A stretch of 64,000 bases of DNA, from contig JAFEBA010000002.1 of NCBI GenBank assembly GCA_018266105.1, positions 50,659-114,658 of the forward strand. Reading direction: 5' to 3'. A program made the translations under genes and the position numbers. Of this stretch, positions 8,526-16,891 are shown one piece after another. The notes beneath the pieces are model-generated. The model searched no databases. It had not been told where the DNA came from and saw only the letters and a list, made by a program, of their open reading frames with translations. The stretch's first letter is position 1. Every line of letters begins with the position of its first letter. This stretch comes from a bacterium. GTDB lineage: Bacteria > Vulcanimicrobiota > Xenobia > Xenobiales > JADMJV01.

Positions 8526-9436
8526 ATCGACTTTTGGGGTGGGTCGCCTGGCTCGGAACCCTGCGCAAGCAGGCCATACCGCCGCACATCCTGCTACTGG
8601 TGGTCTGCCTGAGCGGATTCAGCTGGGGGCTGGGCAACTACCTGGAAGCCCGCCTCAACGGCGGGCGAGCCGAAGTGCTGCCGCAGCGCCAACTGCTGGA
8701 GCAAGGCGCACCTCAGAGCTTTATCGAAATCACCGGGACAGTGCTGGCGGATGGCCAGGTGAGCGGACCGGATCACACGATTTTCCTGCCACTGCTGGAC
8801 GAAGCCGAGAAGATCGTCACCTATGTTCGTCTGCCGGAGTCCGGCGAGCGACCCAAAGCGGGTGTGACTTACCGATTGAATGGCATGATCGGTTTCGTGA
8901 GCCCGGAACTCGAATCGAAGATCCCTCAAGACCAGGCCGGGATGCGCTTCAACCGCAATCAGTATCTCTATTTCGGTCAACGCCCGGCGGACGCCCGCTG
9001 GGCGGCGGCGGCCATGTTGATCAGCCTGCTGGCTTCCTGGCCTTTGCTGGTGACCTGGTTCGGCCACTACATTGTGTTCCAAACCCGAGCGAGCACCCAC
9101 GCGGCCGCCCAGCAGTTGGGCAAAATACGAGCCAGTGGGCGCTTTTACAAGGGGAAGAAAGAACGCCAACGCTTTCTTGAGGCACCTGCTGAACTGAGCC
9201 CGGTCGACCAGGGTTGGGAACTCAAGCTGGAAGAGGGCTGGACGGCCCACTTTGCAGGTCCGGAAAATATAAGAGCGGGCTCGCTCTATCTGGGTCCCCA
9301 GGAGCGGCCCGCTCTGCGCTTTGAAGCTCTCGAGAAGACTCGGCAGAAACGTCAGTCTTTCGTGCTCACCTTCGAGGGCCCGGCTGAATTGCAGCTGGCC
9401 CTCGAACGACTTACTTCTTCTTCAGAGAAACCTTGA
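8522..9436 (+). CDS. Membrane protein of unknown function
   Basis: I do not recognise this 304-residue protein. It has two strong hydrophobic segments, at about residues 20-40 (HILLLVVCLSGFSWGLGNYL) and 158-185 (AAAMLISLLASWPLLVTWFG). A soluble region of about 115 residues lies between them and a soluble C-terminal part of about 115 residues follows. The start overlaps the stop of the LolA-like gene, which suggests the two products act together at the inner membrane and periplasm. The 3' end overlaps the convergent gene at 9411-9764 by 26 bp. Confidence 0.7.
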   Translation: MNRLLGWVAWLGTLRKQAIPPHILLLVVCLSGFSWGLGNYLEARLNGGRAEVLPQRQLLEQGAPQSFIEITGTVLADGQVSGPDHTIFLPLLDEAEKIVTYVRLPESGERPKAGVTYRLNGMIGFVSPELESKIPQDQAGMRFNRNQYLYFGQRPADARWAAAAMLISLLASWPLLVTWFGHYIVFQTRASTHAAAQQLGKIRASGRFYKGKKERQRFLEAPAELSPVDQGWELKLEEGWTAHFAGPENIRAGSLYLGPQERPALRFEALEKTRQKRQSFVLTFEGPAELQLALERLTSSSEKP

Positions 9437-9764
9437 CGTTCTTCAACGTATCGGCCACGTGATTGAGATCGGCCGGCCCGAGAGCCGACTTCAGCGCCTT
9501 GGGTCCCTCCAGCAAGTCCTCACGATGAACCAACGGCACTTTGCCACCCACTTCATCATAGTGAATTTCACAGTTAAGCACCCTGGTCGCCAGCTTATAG
9601 ACGAGCGCAATGTCGTCATAGGGATTGTTGGGAAGATCCCGTCCCCAGGCTTGCAGGGCGTTCACCGCCAGTTCCTCCAGACGAATCGGCTGAGAGGCCC
9701 CCTCTAAAAGTCGGCGCAAAATCTCCACGATTGGAGTACTCTTGCTAACATCTTTTACCGCCAC
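9411..9764 (-). CDS. Small conserved-looking protein of unknown function
   Basis: A 117-residue soluble protein with no recognised domain. It is mostly helical by composition, with an IVEILRRLLEGASQPIRLEEL start reminiscent of a small helical regulatory domain, and a lysine-rich end. GTG at 9762-9764 is preceded by AGGA at 9 nt. It converges with and overlaps the end of the membrane-protein gene by 26 bp, so the two transcripts could interfere. Confidence 0.6.
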   Translation of the reverse strand: MAVKDVSKSTPIVEILRRLLEGASQPIRLEELAVNALQAWGRDLPNNPYDDIALVYKLATRVLNCEIHYDEVGGKVPLVHREDLLEGPKALKSALGPADLNHVADTLKNVKVSLKKK

Positions 9765-9852
9765 GGTCGTTTCCTGACCTCTCTAAATGGATTGAGGAGC
9801 GCGGCTTCGCTGCGGGGAAAGATTTTCCCCTTGTGCCGCGAACCCACCGGTT

Positions 9853-9951
9853 GTGACAACCGAGCCCGAAGAACAGACGCAAGTGAGCGAGCCAGAAGTG
9901 GATGACCCGTTTCCACTCCACCCTGAATGGGCCTGGATGGACTACGCCTGA
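9853..9951 (+). other. Short open frame in the 9765-9941 gap, possible small gene or gene remnant
   Basis: Frame 1 is open from just after TGA 9793-9795 to TGA 9949-9951. The part from GTG 9853 would encode 32 residues, acidic first (EPEEQTQVSEPEVDD) then aromatic (HPEWAWMDY). The composition looks protein-like, but there is no ribosome site. An inverted repeat CGGTTG-TGA-CAACCG (9848-9862) covers the putative start. It could be a small protein, the decayed end of a larger gene, or chance. Confidence 0.2.
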
Positions 9952-11336
9952 AGCTTAAGACGCTCGGCCCAGCTCTTCAGAGCCCTTCGACAGGCCGCCT
10001 CAGCCGGCCCACAGAGTAACTCGGGTTTACTCAGTGCTTTGCGCTGCTCGGGACGAAGTTTCTCCAGCCAAGGCCGTAAATCATCGTTCGTTTCCGCCAC
10101 TTCCAGCAGACCTCTGGACTGCTTGCGGGCCTCAACCGAGGCTACGCGAACGTATTCGTGTGCATCCTCCAGTCCCATGCCGGAGAGCAGGGCCTGCAGG
10201 GGACCCGAAACCACTTCGTTCAGCCCGGTCAAACGGCCCACCATGGTTTGCTCATCCACCACCAACGAGGAGAGCCCCTTGGAGGTGCGTCGGCAGGCCA
10301 GCGCCAGACCCAGAATCAAACGCGGCAAGAAGCGGGCCGAAGCGGAGTTGCTAAGATCGCGCTGATGCTCAGAGACCTGGTCCAGATAGAAAGTCATCAT
10401 CTGAGGCATAAAGGTCTTCCAAAGGCTCTTGACGTTCTCCCAGGTAATGGGATTGCGCTTGTGCGGCATGGCCGAAGAGCCCACCTGGGAACTCTCCAGA
10501 TAGGCTTCAGCCACTTCGTTGATCTCACTGCGCTGCAAGTGGCGCAGGTCATCGGCCAGATTGGCCAGCACGCCGAAGGCCGCGGAAATGTGATGCAGCA
10601 CGGCCAGCGCCGGTTCGGGGAAGGTAATCTGGGTGGCCGTCTCGGCCGCCTGCAGTCCCACCCTGGCCAGCACTCGTTGTTCAATATCGCGGGCATCTTT
10701 GTGAAGCAGCCCGGGAGTCGTATAGGCGCCCACCGCCCCTGAGAACTTGCCTCGCAGGTTCTCAAGCGAACGCTTCAACTCCACCTGACACCAACCCAGA
10801 CGCTCGAGATAAACGGCCATGGAGTAACCAAAGGTCATCGGCTCGGCATATTGACCGTGAGTGCGTCCGATTTGCGGTGTGGCGGCATATTTGAGGCCCA
10901 AACGATAGAGCTCCTGCAAGCAACGGTCGAGCTCGGGCAATAGCACCTGTTCCACGCCCGCCTTCAGGCGTAACAGATGGGCGTTGGCCAGAATATCGTA
11001 AGAAGTAGCGCCGAGATGGATGTAGCTGCGGATGCCTTCCGGGCAGCGAGCAGCATAGACATTGACAAGCGCTTTAAGGTCATGACGCACCCGGGCTTCT
11101 TCCTTCTGGAACTCGTCCAGCGTAACTTGTTGAGCGGCTTGGCGCGCGCCCTCCAGTAGAGCCGGGTCGAACCAACCGTCTTCGGCCAGCACCTCCAACA
11201 AAGCCACCTCCACCGGAAGAGCATAGCGCAGGTAGAGGGCGCCTTCGGAAAGCACCTCGGAGGCAAGAGGTAACATGCCCTCGGAGTTGAGATAACGGCC
11301 CACCAGGGGATCAGGAAATTCAAGCAAATTCTGCAT
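9942..11336 (-). CDS. purB: Adenylosuccinate lyase
   Basis: A 464-residue enzyme of the fumarase/aspartase superfamily. It cleaves SAICAR and adenylosuccinate, releasing fumarate in purine synthesis. Visible are the TSYDI segment after HLGA, the catalytic-His region IGRTHGQ, and the signature GSSAMPHKRNP. ATG at 11334-11336 is chosen because the family N-terminus (VGRYLNSEGM) follows closely. An in-frame TTG at 11379-11381 would add 15 unconvincing residues. It is transcribed divergently from recA with about 190 bp between them. Confidence 0.95.
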   Translation of the reverse strand: MQNLLEFPDPLVGRYLNSEGMLPLASEVLSEGALYLRYALPVEVALLEVLAEDGWFDPALLEGARQAAQQVTLDEFQKEEARVRHDLKALVNVYAARCPEGIRSYIHLGATSYDILANAHLLRLKAGVEQVLLPELDRCLQELYRLGLKYAATPQIGRTHGQYAEPMTFGYSMAVYLERLGWCQVELKRSLENLRGKFSGAVGAYTTPGLLHKDARDIEQRVLARVGLQAAETATQITFPEPALAVLHHISAAFGVLANLADDLRHLQRSEINEVAEAYLESSQVGSSAMPHKRNPITWENVKSLWKTFMPQMMTFYLDQVSEHQRDLSNSASARFLPRLILGLALACRRTSKGLSSLVVDEQTMVGRLTGLNEVVSGPLQALLSGMGLEDAHEYVRVASVEARKQSRGLLEVAETNDDLRPWLEKLRPEQRKALSKPELLCGPAEAACRRALKSWAERLKLQA

Positions 11337-11418
11337 GGCACTGAGGTTTTTGGAAAATTCTTCGCCCCCTGCAAAATTCAAACTGACTTTCGAAAGGGTT
11401 TCAATTGCCGCTGTTTAA

Positions 11419-11454
11419 TGTTCACTTAGGGTAAAAATGTTGACCTGTTCACTT
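11419..11454. promoter_or_regulatory. Direct repeat TGTTCACTT upstream of recA
   Basis: TGTTCACTT occurs at 11419-11427 and again at 11446-11454, 27 bp apart. A TTGACC hexamer lies between them (11440-11445). A regulator binding here could control recA, purB or both. Neither E. coli nor Bacillus LexA consensus is matched, so an SOS operator of a different class is only a possibility. Confidence 0.35.
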
Positions 11455-11524
11455 CACCTCAAGGAGCCCGAGGGGAAACCATACACACACCCGAGTTCCC
11501 ACTCTTGTAAAGGAAGTTCTTACG

Positions 11525-12556
11525 ATGGAAAAGCACAAAGCTCTGGAAAACGCGCTCGCGCAAATCGAGCGTCAGTTTGGCAAAGGCTCGATCATGAAGC
11601 TGGGCGAGGCCTCTGCCAAATTTGAAGTCCCCGCCATCCCCACCGGCTCCATCGCCATCGATATGGCGCTAGGAATCGGCGGAATTCCGCGCGGACGCGT
11701 AACCGAAATCTACGGACCGGAATCATCCGGCAAAACCACCCTCACTCTGCATCTGCTGGCCGAGGCCCAGAAAATGGGAGGTATCGCAGCTTTCATCGAC
11801 GTCGAGCACGCACTGGATCCAAGCTATGCTCGCAATCTGGGAGTGGACGTGGATAATCTCTACGTGGCCCAACCGGACACGGGTGAGCAGGGTCTGGAAA
11901 TCGTGGAGACCCTGGTCCGCTCCAACGCTGTTGATGTAGTCATCGTCGACTCGGTGGCGGCCATGGTGCCGCGTGCTGAAATTGAGGGCGAAATGGGCGA
12001 CGCACACGTGGGCCTGCAGGCCCGACTCATGTCACAGGCTCTGCGAAAGCTGACGGCTGTCATCTCGAAGAGTCGCACGGCAGTCGTCTTCATCAACCAG
12101 GTGCGTGAAAAAATCGGCGTCATGTTCGGCAATCCGGAGACCACTCCGGGCGGTCGTGCGCTCAAGTTCTACTCCTCGGTGCGCGTCGAAATCCGCCGCA
12201 CCGACTCCTTGAAACAGGGTGGAGAGATCATCGGTAACCGCGTCAAGGTGAAAATCGTCAAGAACAAATTGTCTCCGCCCTTCCGCCAGGCGGAGTTTGA
12301 CATTCTCTTCGGTAAAGGTATCTCGCGCGAAGGTAGCCTGGTGGATGTGGGCGTCGAATCCGGTGTGCTGACCAAATCCGGCACCTGGTTCTCCTACGGT
12401 GACACCCGACTTGGGCAGGGACGCGACAACGCCCGCACCTTCCTTGAGGAACACCCGGAAGTAGCGGATCAGATCGAGCGTCAGGTACGTTCCATCTCTG
12501 GAATGGATCGTTCCATGCGCAACGGCGAGGCCGCCAAAGTCGAAGTCGAGGCTTAA
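11525..12556 (+). CDS. recA: Recombinase RecA
   Basis: A 343-residue RecA. Walker A is GPESSGKT (64-71) and the Walker B region is VVIVDSVAA. The conserved [22 protein letters not shown] segment continues into loop L2 near [17 protein letters not shown]. It forms ATP-dependent filaments on ssDNA for recombination and SOS activation. ATG follows AAGGA by about 9 nt. The C-terminus lacks the strongly acidic tail of E. coli RecA and ends in EVEA. recX starts on the base after the stop codon. Confidence 0.99.
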   Translation: MEKHKALENALAQIERQFGKGSIMKLGEASAKFEVPAIPTGSIAIDMALGIGGIPRGRVTEIYGPESSGKTTLTLHLLAEAQKMGGIAAFIDVEHALDPSYARNLGVDVDNLYVAQPDTGEQGLEIVETLVRSNAVDVVIVDSVAAMVPRAEIEGEMGDAHVGLQARLMSQALRKLTAVISKSRTAVVFINQVREKIGVMFGNPETTPGGRALKFYSSVRVEIRRTDSLKQGGEIIGNRVKVKIVKNKLSPPFRQAEFDILFGKGISREGSLVDVGVESGVLTKSGTWFSYGDTRLGQGRDNARTFLEEHPEVADQIERQVRSISGMDRSMRNGEAAKVEVEA

Positions 12557-12991
12557 TTGCGACGGGCGGAAAGTCCGGAATGGACGGCCCCCCGAGCCCT
12601 GGCAAAATTATTGGAACGCCTGGTCCGCTCTGAGTTGAGCAGCCGCGATGCGATGGCATATTTGCTGCGCAAAGGCTGCCCACCGGAGCTGGCCGAGGCG
12701 GCCTTGCGATCTTGCCAGGAGCGCCATTTTGTTGATGATCAGCGCCTGACCGGACTGTTAGCCGAGAAAGGCCAGCGAGTAGGCTGGAGCCAAAGGCGCC
12801 TGCGCCAGGAAGAATACAAGCGGGGCCTGCCCGAGGGCGGACATCTGGATGAAAACCTGAGTTGCGGCCAGTTGGCCGAACGCTGGCTGGCACGCGGCAT
12901 CGCCCCCGAGAAGGTGGCCGCACGGCTTCAGCGGCGAGGATTCAACTATGCCTTGATCCGAAGCGTACTTTCCGGACACCTGCCGGATTGA
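12557..12991 (+). CDS. recX: RecA regulator RecX
   Basis: A 144-residue helical protein. Three-helix repeats are visible: LERLVRSELSSRDAMAYLLRKG, CPPELAEAALRSCQERHFVDD and a C-terminal RGIAPEKVAARLQRRGF. These are typical of RecX, which caps RecA filaments. The TTG start immediately follows the recA TAA, giving tight coupling. The W-S-Q-R-R-L-R motif fits the conserved region after the second repeat. Confidence 0.85.
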   Translation: MRRAESPEWTAPRALAKLLERLVRSELSSRDAMAYLLRKGCPPELAEAALRSCQERHFVDDQRLTGLLAEKGQRVGWSQRRLRQEEYKRGLPEGGHLDENLSCGQLAERWLARGIAPEKVAARLQRRGFNYALIRSVLSGHLPD

Positions 12992-12999
12992 GCGCTCTC

Positions 13000-13032
13000 A
13001 CTCCGGCCGGGACACCAGGCCCGGGCCGGAGT
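13000..13032 (+). terminator. Stem-loop after recX, possible weak terminator
   Basis: ACTCCGGCC (13000-13008) pairs with GGCCGGAGT (13024-13032) across a 15-nt loop that can pair further (CCAGG/CCC region). No T run follows, so termination would be weak or factor-assisted. It separates recX from the lipoprotein gene at 13080. Confidence 0.4.
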
Positions 13033-13079
13033 GACTTCTATACCTGCTACCCCCTCCAGCCAGCTGCCTAGAATAGACT

Positions 13080-14198
13080 ATGCGCAAAAACTGGTGGATG
13101 GCCGGGGCCGCTCTCATCGCTCTCATAGGATGCCAGCCACCGCAATTCAGTAAGCCTCTCCAGGTGCTAGATTGGCCAGGCAGCCGGCGTCCTTATGCGC
13201 CCTCGGGATTTAGGGTGGAGAGCTACGCCACCGGCTTGGACCACCCCGCCAACCTGCTGGTGGCCGACAACGGCGACGTGCTCGTGGCCGAGTCTCAAGG
13301 CATAACTCTGCTGCGAGACGCCAACGGGGACGGACATCCAGAACTTCGCACCAGCTTTCTCAGCGGGCTCTACCGCCCTTACGGAATGGCCATGACCAGA
13401 GAGCAATTTCTGGTGGCCAATACGGACGGAGTCTACAGCTATCCATACAAGCCAGGCCACCTGCGGCCTGGCTTAGGAGGGAAGCGAATTCTGCAGCTTC
13501 CGACTCAAGACCAGGACAGGCACTGGCAGCGCAATCTGCTGCTGGACGAGGCTCATCAAAAGCTCTATGTGACGGTCGGCTCAGCCAGCGACGCTGGCGA
13601 GGGAGGCATGGAGAAAGAATACCGCCGGGCCAATGTGTTGGAACTGGATCTGCAGACGGGTGCCGAGCGAGTCTACGCCAGTGGTCTTCGCAACCCCCTG
13701 GGACTGGATTGGGCCACCAGTGGCCAGCTCTGGACGGTGGTCTCCGAAGGCAACCAGCAAGCGGATTACTTTACCTCGATCCAAGACGGTGCGTTTTACG
13801 GATGGCCATACACTTATCCAAATACCAAGGTTATGGAAGCCCCCGCGGCCACCATCAACAAAGCTCAGCCCCCCGACCTGGCCCTGAAGGCCGAGGCCGG
13901 CTCGGGCGGCCTTCGATTCTATCGAGCCGACAGTTTCCCCAGGCATTATCGCGACGGTGCCTTTATCAGTCAGCACGGGGTGGACTCCCGCTCCAACCTG
14001 AACGGCTTTAAGGTCGTGTTCGTGCCCTTTAAACAGGGACTTCCCAGCGGGCCACCAGAGGACTTTCTGGCCGGCTTTGTGCCGGATTACGCAAGCAGCC
14101 AGGTCTACGGGCGACCCTCGGCCGTAGCTGTTGGCTGGGATGGCGCCCTGCTGGTTGCCGATGATGCCGGAAATCGCGTCTGGAGGGTCAGCCGCTGA
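13080..14198 (+). CDS. Lipoprotein of the glucose/sorbosone dehydrogenase (PQQ, YliI-like) beta-propeller family
   Basis: A 372-residue protein with a lipoprotein signal: basic start, hydrophobic core and lipobox LIGC (Cys at about 18). The mature part shows the GSDH pattern: GFRVESYATGLDHPANLLVADNGDVLVAE, then VTVGSASDAGEGG, VYASGLRNPLGLDW, GAFYGWPYTYP and GRPSAVAVGWDGALLVADD. Members oxidise aldoses with PQQ, and many are of unknown substrate. The protein would be anchored to a periplasmic membrane face. The 3' end overlaps the convergent DUF1345 gene by 11 bp. Confidence 0.8.
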   Translation: MRKNWWMAGAALIALIGCQPPQFSKPLQVLDWPGSRRPYAPSGFRVESYATGLDHPANLLVADNGDVLVAESQGITLLRDANGDGHPELRTSFLSGLYRPYGMAMTREQFLVANTDGVYSYPYKPGHLRPGLGGKRILQLPTQDQDRHWQRNLLLDEAHQKLYVTVGSASDAGEGGMEKEYRRANVLELDLQTGAERVYASGLRNPLGLDWATSGQLWTVVSEGNQQADYFTSIQDGAFYGWPYTYPNTKVMEAPAATINKAQPPDLALKAEAGSGGLRFYRADSFPRHYRDGAFISQHGVDSRSNLNGFKVVFVPFKQGLPSGPPEDFLAGFVPDYASSQVYGRPSAVAVGWDGALLVADDAGNRVWRVSR

Positions 14199-14841
14199 CC
14201 AGGTTGCCCAGATGCCCCATGATCAGGTTGAAGGTCAAAGCCAGGATGGCCGTGTTGAAGAAAAACGAAATGATCGAGTGCAACAGGGTCGTGCGGCGGA
14301 TGCTGCGATCGCTCACGCTCACATCCGAGGTCTGAAAGCACATCCCGATGGTAAAAGCGTAGTAGGCGAAATCCCAATCATCCGGTGGCTGATCTCCCGG
14401 AAATTCCAGTCCACCCTGGTTACGGTCGTCGCGATAGTAGAGATGCGCATAACGCAAAGTGAAAGAGGTGTGGGTCAAAAACCAGGAGCTAAGCACCGCC
14501 CAGAGGCAGGCAAGCATCTCGGGAGCGTGGCTGCGCAGGTCCTTTTCGCCCATCAGCACCAGGGAGGCCACCAGGCTGAATAAGCAGGCAGCCAGAATCA
14601 TCAGCCAGACCACGGTTCGGCCCGGGTCTTCCAGGCTGGCTCTGCGCCTGGTCTGCTCCGCGTTGGAGCGGGCGATCATCCAACCCTGGTAGGCCAGGGC
14701 TGCAGTAGAGGCCACAATCCAGCCGGCCAACCCCTTGACCCAGAAATCCCGACGAGGATCAAGTGCGGCCGCCACTCCCCCGGCCAGCAAATAGACGGCC
14801 AGGCGAATCCAGGCTCGCTCATGCCAGCGAATCCCATCCAT
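14188..14841 (-). CDS. DUF1345 family membrane protein
   Basis: A 217-residue inner-membrane protein with about five hydrophobic segments. The WDFAYYAFTIGMCFQTSDV motif (about residues 155-173) and a following helix pair are hallmarks of DUF1345. The biochemical function of the family is unknown. ATG sits 4 nt after the stop of the YfhO-like gene, with GGAG within that gene's end, so it is the second gene of a two-gene unit. Confidence 0.8.
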   Translation of the reverse strand: MDGIRWHERAWIRLAVYLLAGGVAAALDPRRDFWVKGLAGWIVASTAALAYQGWMIARSNAEQTRRRASLEDPGRTVVWLMILAACLFSLVASLVLMGEKDLRSHAPEMLACLWAVLSSWFLTHTSFTLRYAHLYYRDDRNQGGLEFPGDQPPDDWDFAYYAFTIGMCFQTSDVSVSDRSIRRTTLLHSIISFFFNTAILALTFNLIMGHLGNLVSG

Positions 14842-14845
14842 TGAC

Positions 14846-16891
14846 CTATCTCCTGCCAGCCAGCACGGCCAGACTCAGCAAACCGAGCACGGCCAGAGGA
14901 AGACCCCAAAGAATGCCTCGAGGGAGGTAGACCAGATCAATCCTGGACACACCCGCCGGCACCAGGACACCTCGCAGGGCCAGGTTCACCGGCACGACCT
15001 TCAATCCAGCGGCTCGCCAGCCAGGATCGTAAATCTCGCTCAGCACCAGCAAACGCGGGCGAGCTTGGGCCGGTAAACTCACTTCCAGGTTGTCACTATT
15101 GTTTTGCCTGACCCGGGCCTCCACCATCGGCCCCTCGACATCCACTCCATCCGGGATTTCATTGAGGTAGCAATCCTGCTGAGGGTCAAAATCAGCCCTG
15201 GACATGGCCTGGATGGCCTGCTCCTCACCAGCCGCGTGCAGTCTTGCCGGCAGGAAAGCGTGGGCCACGGTGGGATACTTGCACTTGCGTAGGCGGGGCT
15301 GACTGCGCGCACTGGGACTGCTCAACTCGTAGCGCACACAGAGGTTTCTCAAAATCGGTGCATCCAGGTCGACCTTCAGCCGGATCATATTTCGCGCCAG
15401 CGTGTTGCGCACACTATCCTGAGTCATAGGAACACCATACTCGGCCTGATGTAAGAGCTTTTGCTCGGCCAGATCGGCTGCCCCATTGTAGCCCGAAATG
15501 TTGCTCAGGTTGTAAAACACTCCCCAGTTCCAGTACTGACTGGGCAGATGTGGCAAAACCAGAATTCGGTAAAAATCATCCTCCTGGGGAAGCAATTTGA
15601 AGGCGGTGGCGACACGCACGAATTTGGCGTCGTAAACGATGTTGCGAGTGGCGGCTCCTGGTAGTACGGCGACCACCGATGCCAGAGCCAGACCCAAACC
15701 CAGCCGACCCCTGGAAGCCGGCGGCGTTCGGTTAAGCCATCGTTCCACACCAAATCCGGCCAACCAGCCTAGACCAAGGCTGCTCAGGTAAAGGTAATTC
15801 TCCCGATAACGAAGGCTCTTATAAAGCGGCACCAGGGCCGCCAGAGGTTCAAACCGGGTGGCGTTGGCCAGGGCTAACCCTAAACCCAAAAGGACCAGAC
15901 ACCAATACTCCCAGCGAACACGTCCGGCTTTGACCGCCCCACCCAGCGCCAGCAAAGTGATTAGAGGGGAGACGCAGTAGGCTCTCGGTATGGTAACCAG
16001 CATGCCGTAAAGCAGCTCCCTGATATCGACCGGGTAGACCTGGTAGTAGGAGGCGTCGGCCAGGTTTCGGACATTGGAGCTCATATAGTCGCGCAAACAG
16101 AGTAGGTAAGGCGAGGCCACCAGCAGCGCGGGAAGCGAAACCAAGGCCAGGTCCAGCAGCAATCGCTTCCAGCCAACCTGAGCTCGCCAGCGGAAGAGGG
16201 CCAGCACCCCCACAACCAGAGCCTGAAGTTGAATCACCTGAGGGAACGCGCACAGAAGCTGCACGCCCAGCACAAGACCGGCCAGCGCCAGAGCCCGACG
16301 CTGGCCGCTGAAATTTCGTTCTAAAAGCCAGATAAACCAGGGCAGCCAACCTAGAATCTGCACCATCGGATAGCGTTCGAAGCTGGTGTAAACGAAGCCG
16401 GTGTAGCCCAAAAACAGGGCCACACAGAAGGCGGCTGCCGGGGACAAGTCCCAGGACCTGGCCAATCGGAAGTGTCCCAGACAGCCCCAAGAGATATGAA
16501 GAATACAGCTCCAGACGATGTAGCGCTCCGGTCCGAGCCAGTAAACCAGATAATTGGGCGGATAATAGATGGGGCTATTCTGAAAACCCGCCAGGCTTTG
16601 GCCGGCCATCAAATAGGGATTCCACAGTGGAATCAAGCCCAGCTCCAGAGAACGACGAAAATGCTCGAGACACGGAACAAATAACTCAATAGAATCGTCG
16701 TCCGCAATCACCCCGCCAGTGACCAGCTTCCAAAAACACAGCAGCGGAAGGAGAACCAGTGCGAGTTGGAACAGAAATTCTCGTGGCTTTTCGGCTGCGC
16801 GAAGGTCGCTAGGCAAAGCTCCACTGGGTTCGCGCCCCGAACAGACCTCTCCTTGAAGCTGCTTATCGATGAACACCTCAGCAAATCTCAC
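14846..16891 (-). CDS. YfhO-like multi-TM membrane protein
   Basis: A protein of up to 681 residues with 11-12 hydrophobic segments. An extracytoplasmic DDDS/ELF motif (about residues 66-72) follows TM1, then W-N-P-YLMAGQSLAGFQNSPIYYPPN, the typical first-loop pattern of YfhO/GT-C proteins. The soluble C-terminal part ends with SEIYDPGWRAAGLKVVPVN and a final TM. It is a paralogue in type of the gene at 282-2273. The chosen start overlaps the divergent MATE gene by 23 bp. An internal start is possible, since the first ~35 residues are polar and poorly supported. Confidence 0.75.
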   Translation of the reverse strand: MRFAEVFIDKQLQGEVCSGREPSGALPSDLRAAEKPREFLFQLALVLLPLLCFWKLVTGGVIADDDSIELFVPCLEHFRRSLELGLIPLWNPYLMAGQSLAGFQNSPIYYPPNYLVYWLGPERYIVWSCILHISWGCLGHFRLARSWDLSPAAAFCVALFLGYTGFVYTSFERYPMVQILGWLPWFIWLLERNFSGQRRALALAGLVLGVQLLCAFPQVIQLQALVVGVLALFRWRAQVGWKRLLLDLALVSLPALLVASPYLLCLRDYMSSNVRNLADASYYQVYPVDIRELLYGMLVTIPRAYCVSPLITLLALGGAVKAGRVRWEYWCLVLLGLGLALANATRFEPLAALVPLYKSLRYRENYLYLSSLGLGWLAGFGVERWLNRTPPASRGRLGLGLALASVVAVLPGAATRNIVYDAKFVRVATAFKLLPQEDDFYRILVLPHLPSQYWNWGVFYNLSNISGYNGAADLAEQKLLHQAEYGVPMTQDSVRNTLARNMIRLKVDLDAPILRNLCVRYELSSPSARSQPRLRKCKYPTVAHAFLPARLHAAGEEQAIQAMSRADFDPQQDCYLNEIPDGVDVEGPMVEARVRQNNSDNLEVSLPAQARPRLLVLSEIYDPGWRAAGLKVVPVNLALRGVLVPAGVSRIDLVYLPRGILWGLPLAVLGLLSLAVLAGRR

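Noticed and set aside
11379..11381. TTG as start of purB
   Set aside because: It would add 15 residues that do not fit the family N-terminus and has no ribosome site. ATG at 11334 is preferred.
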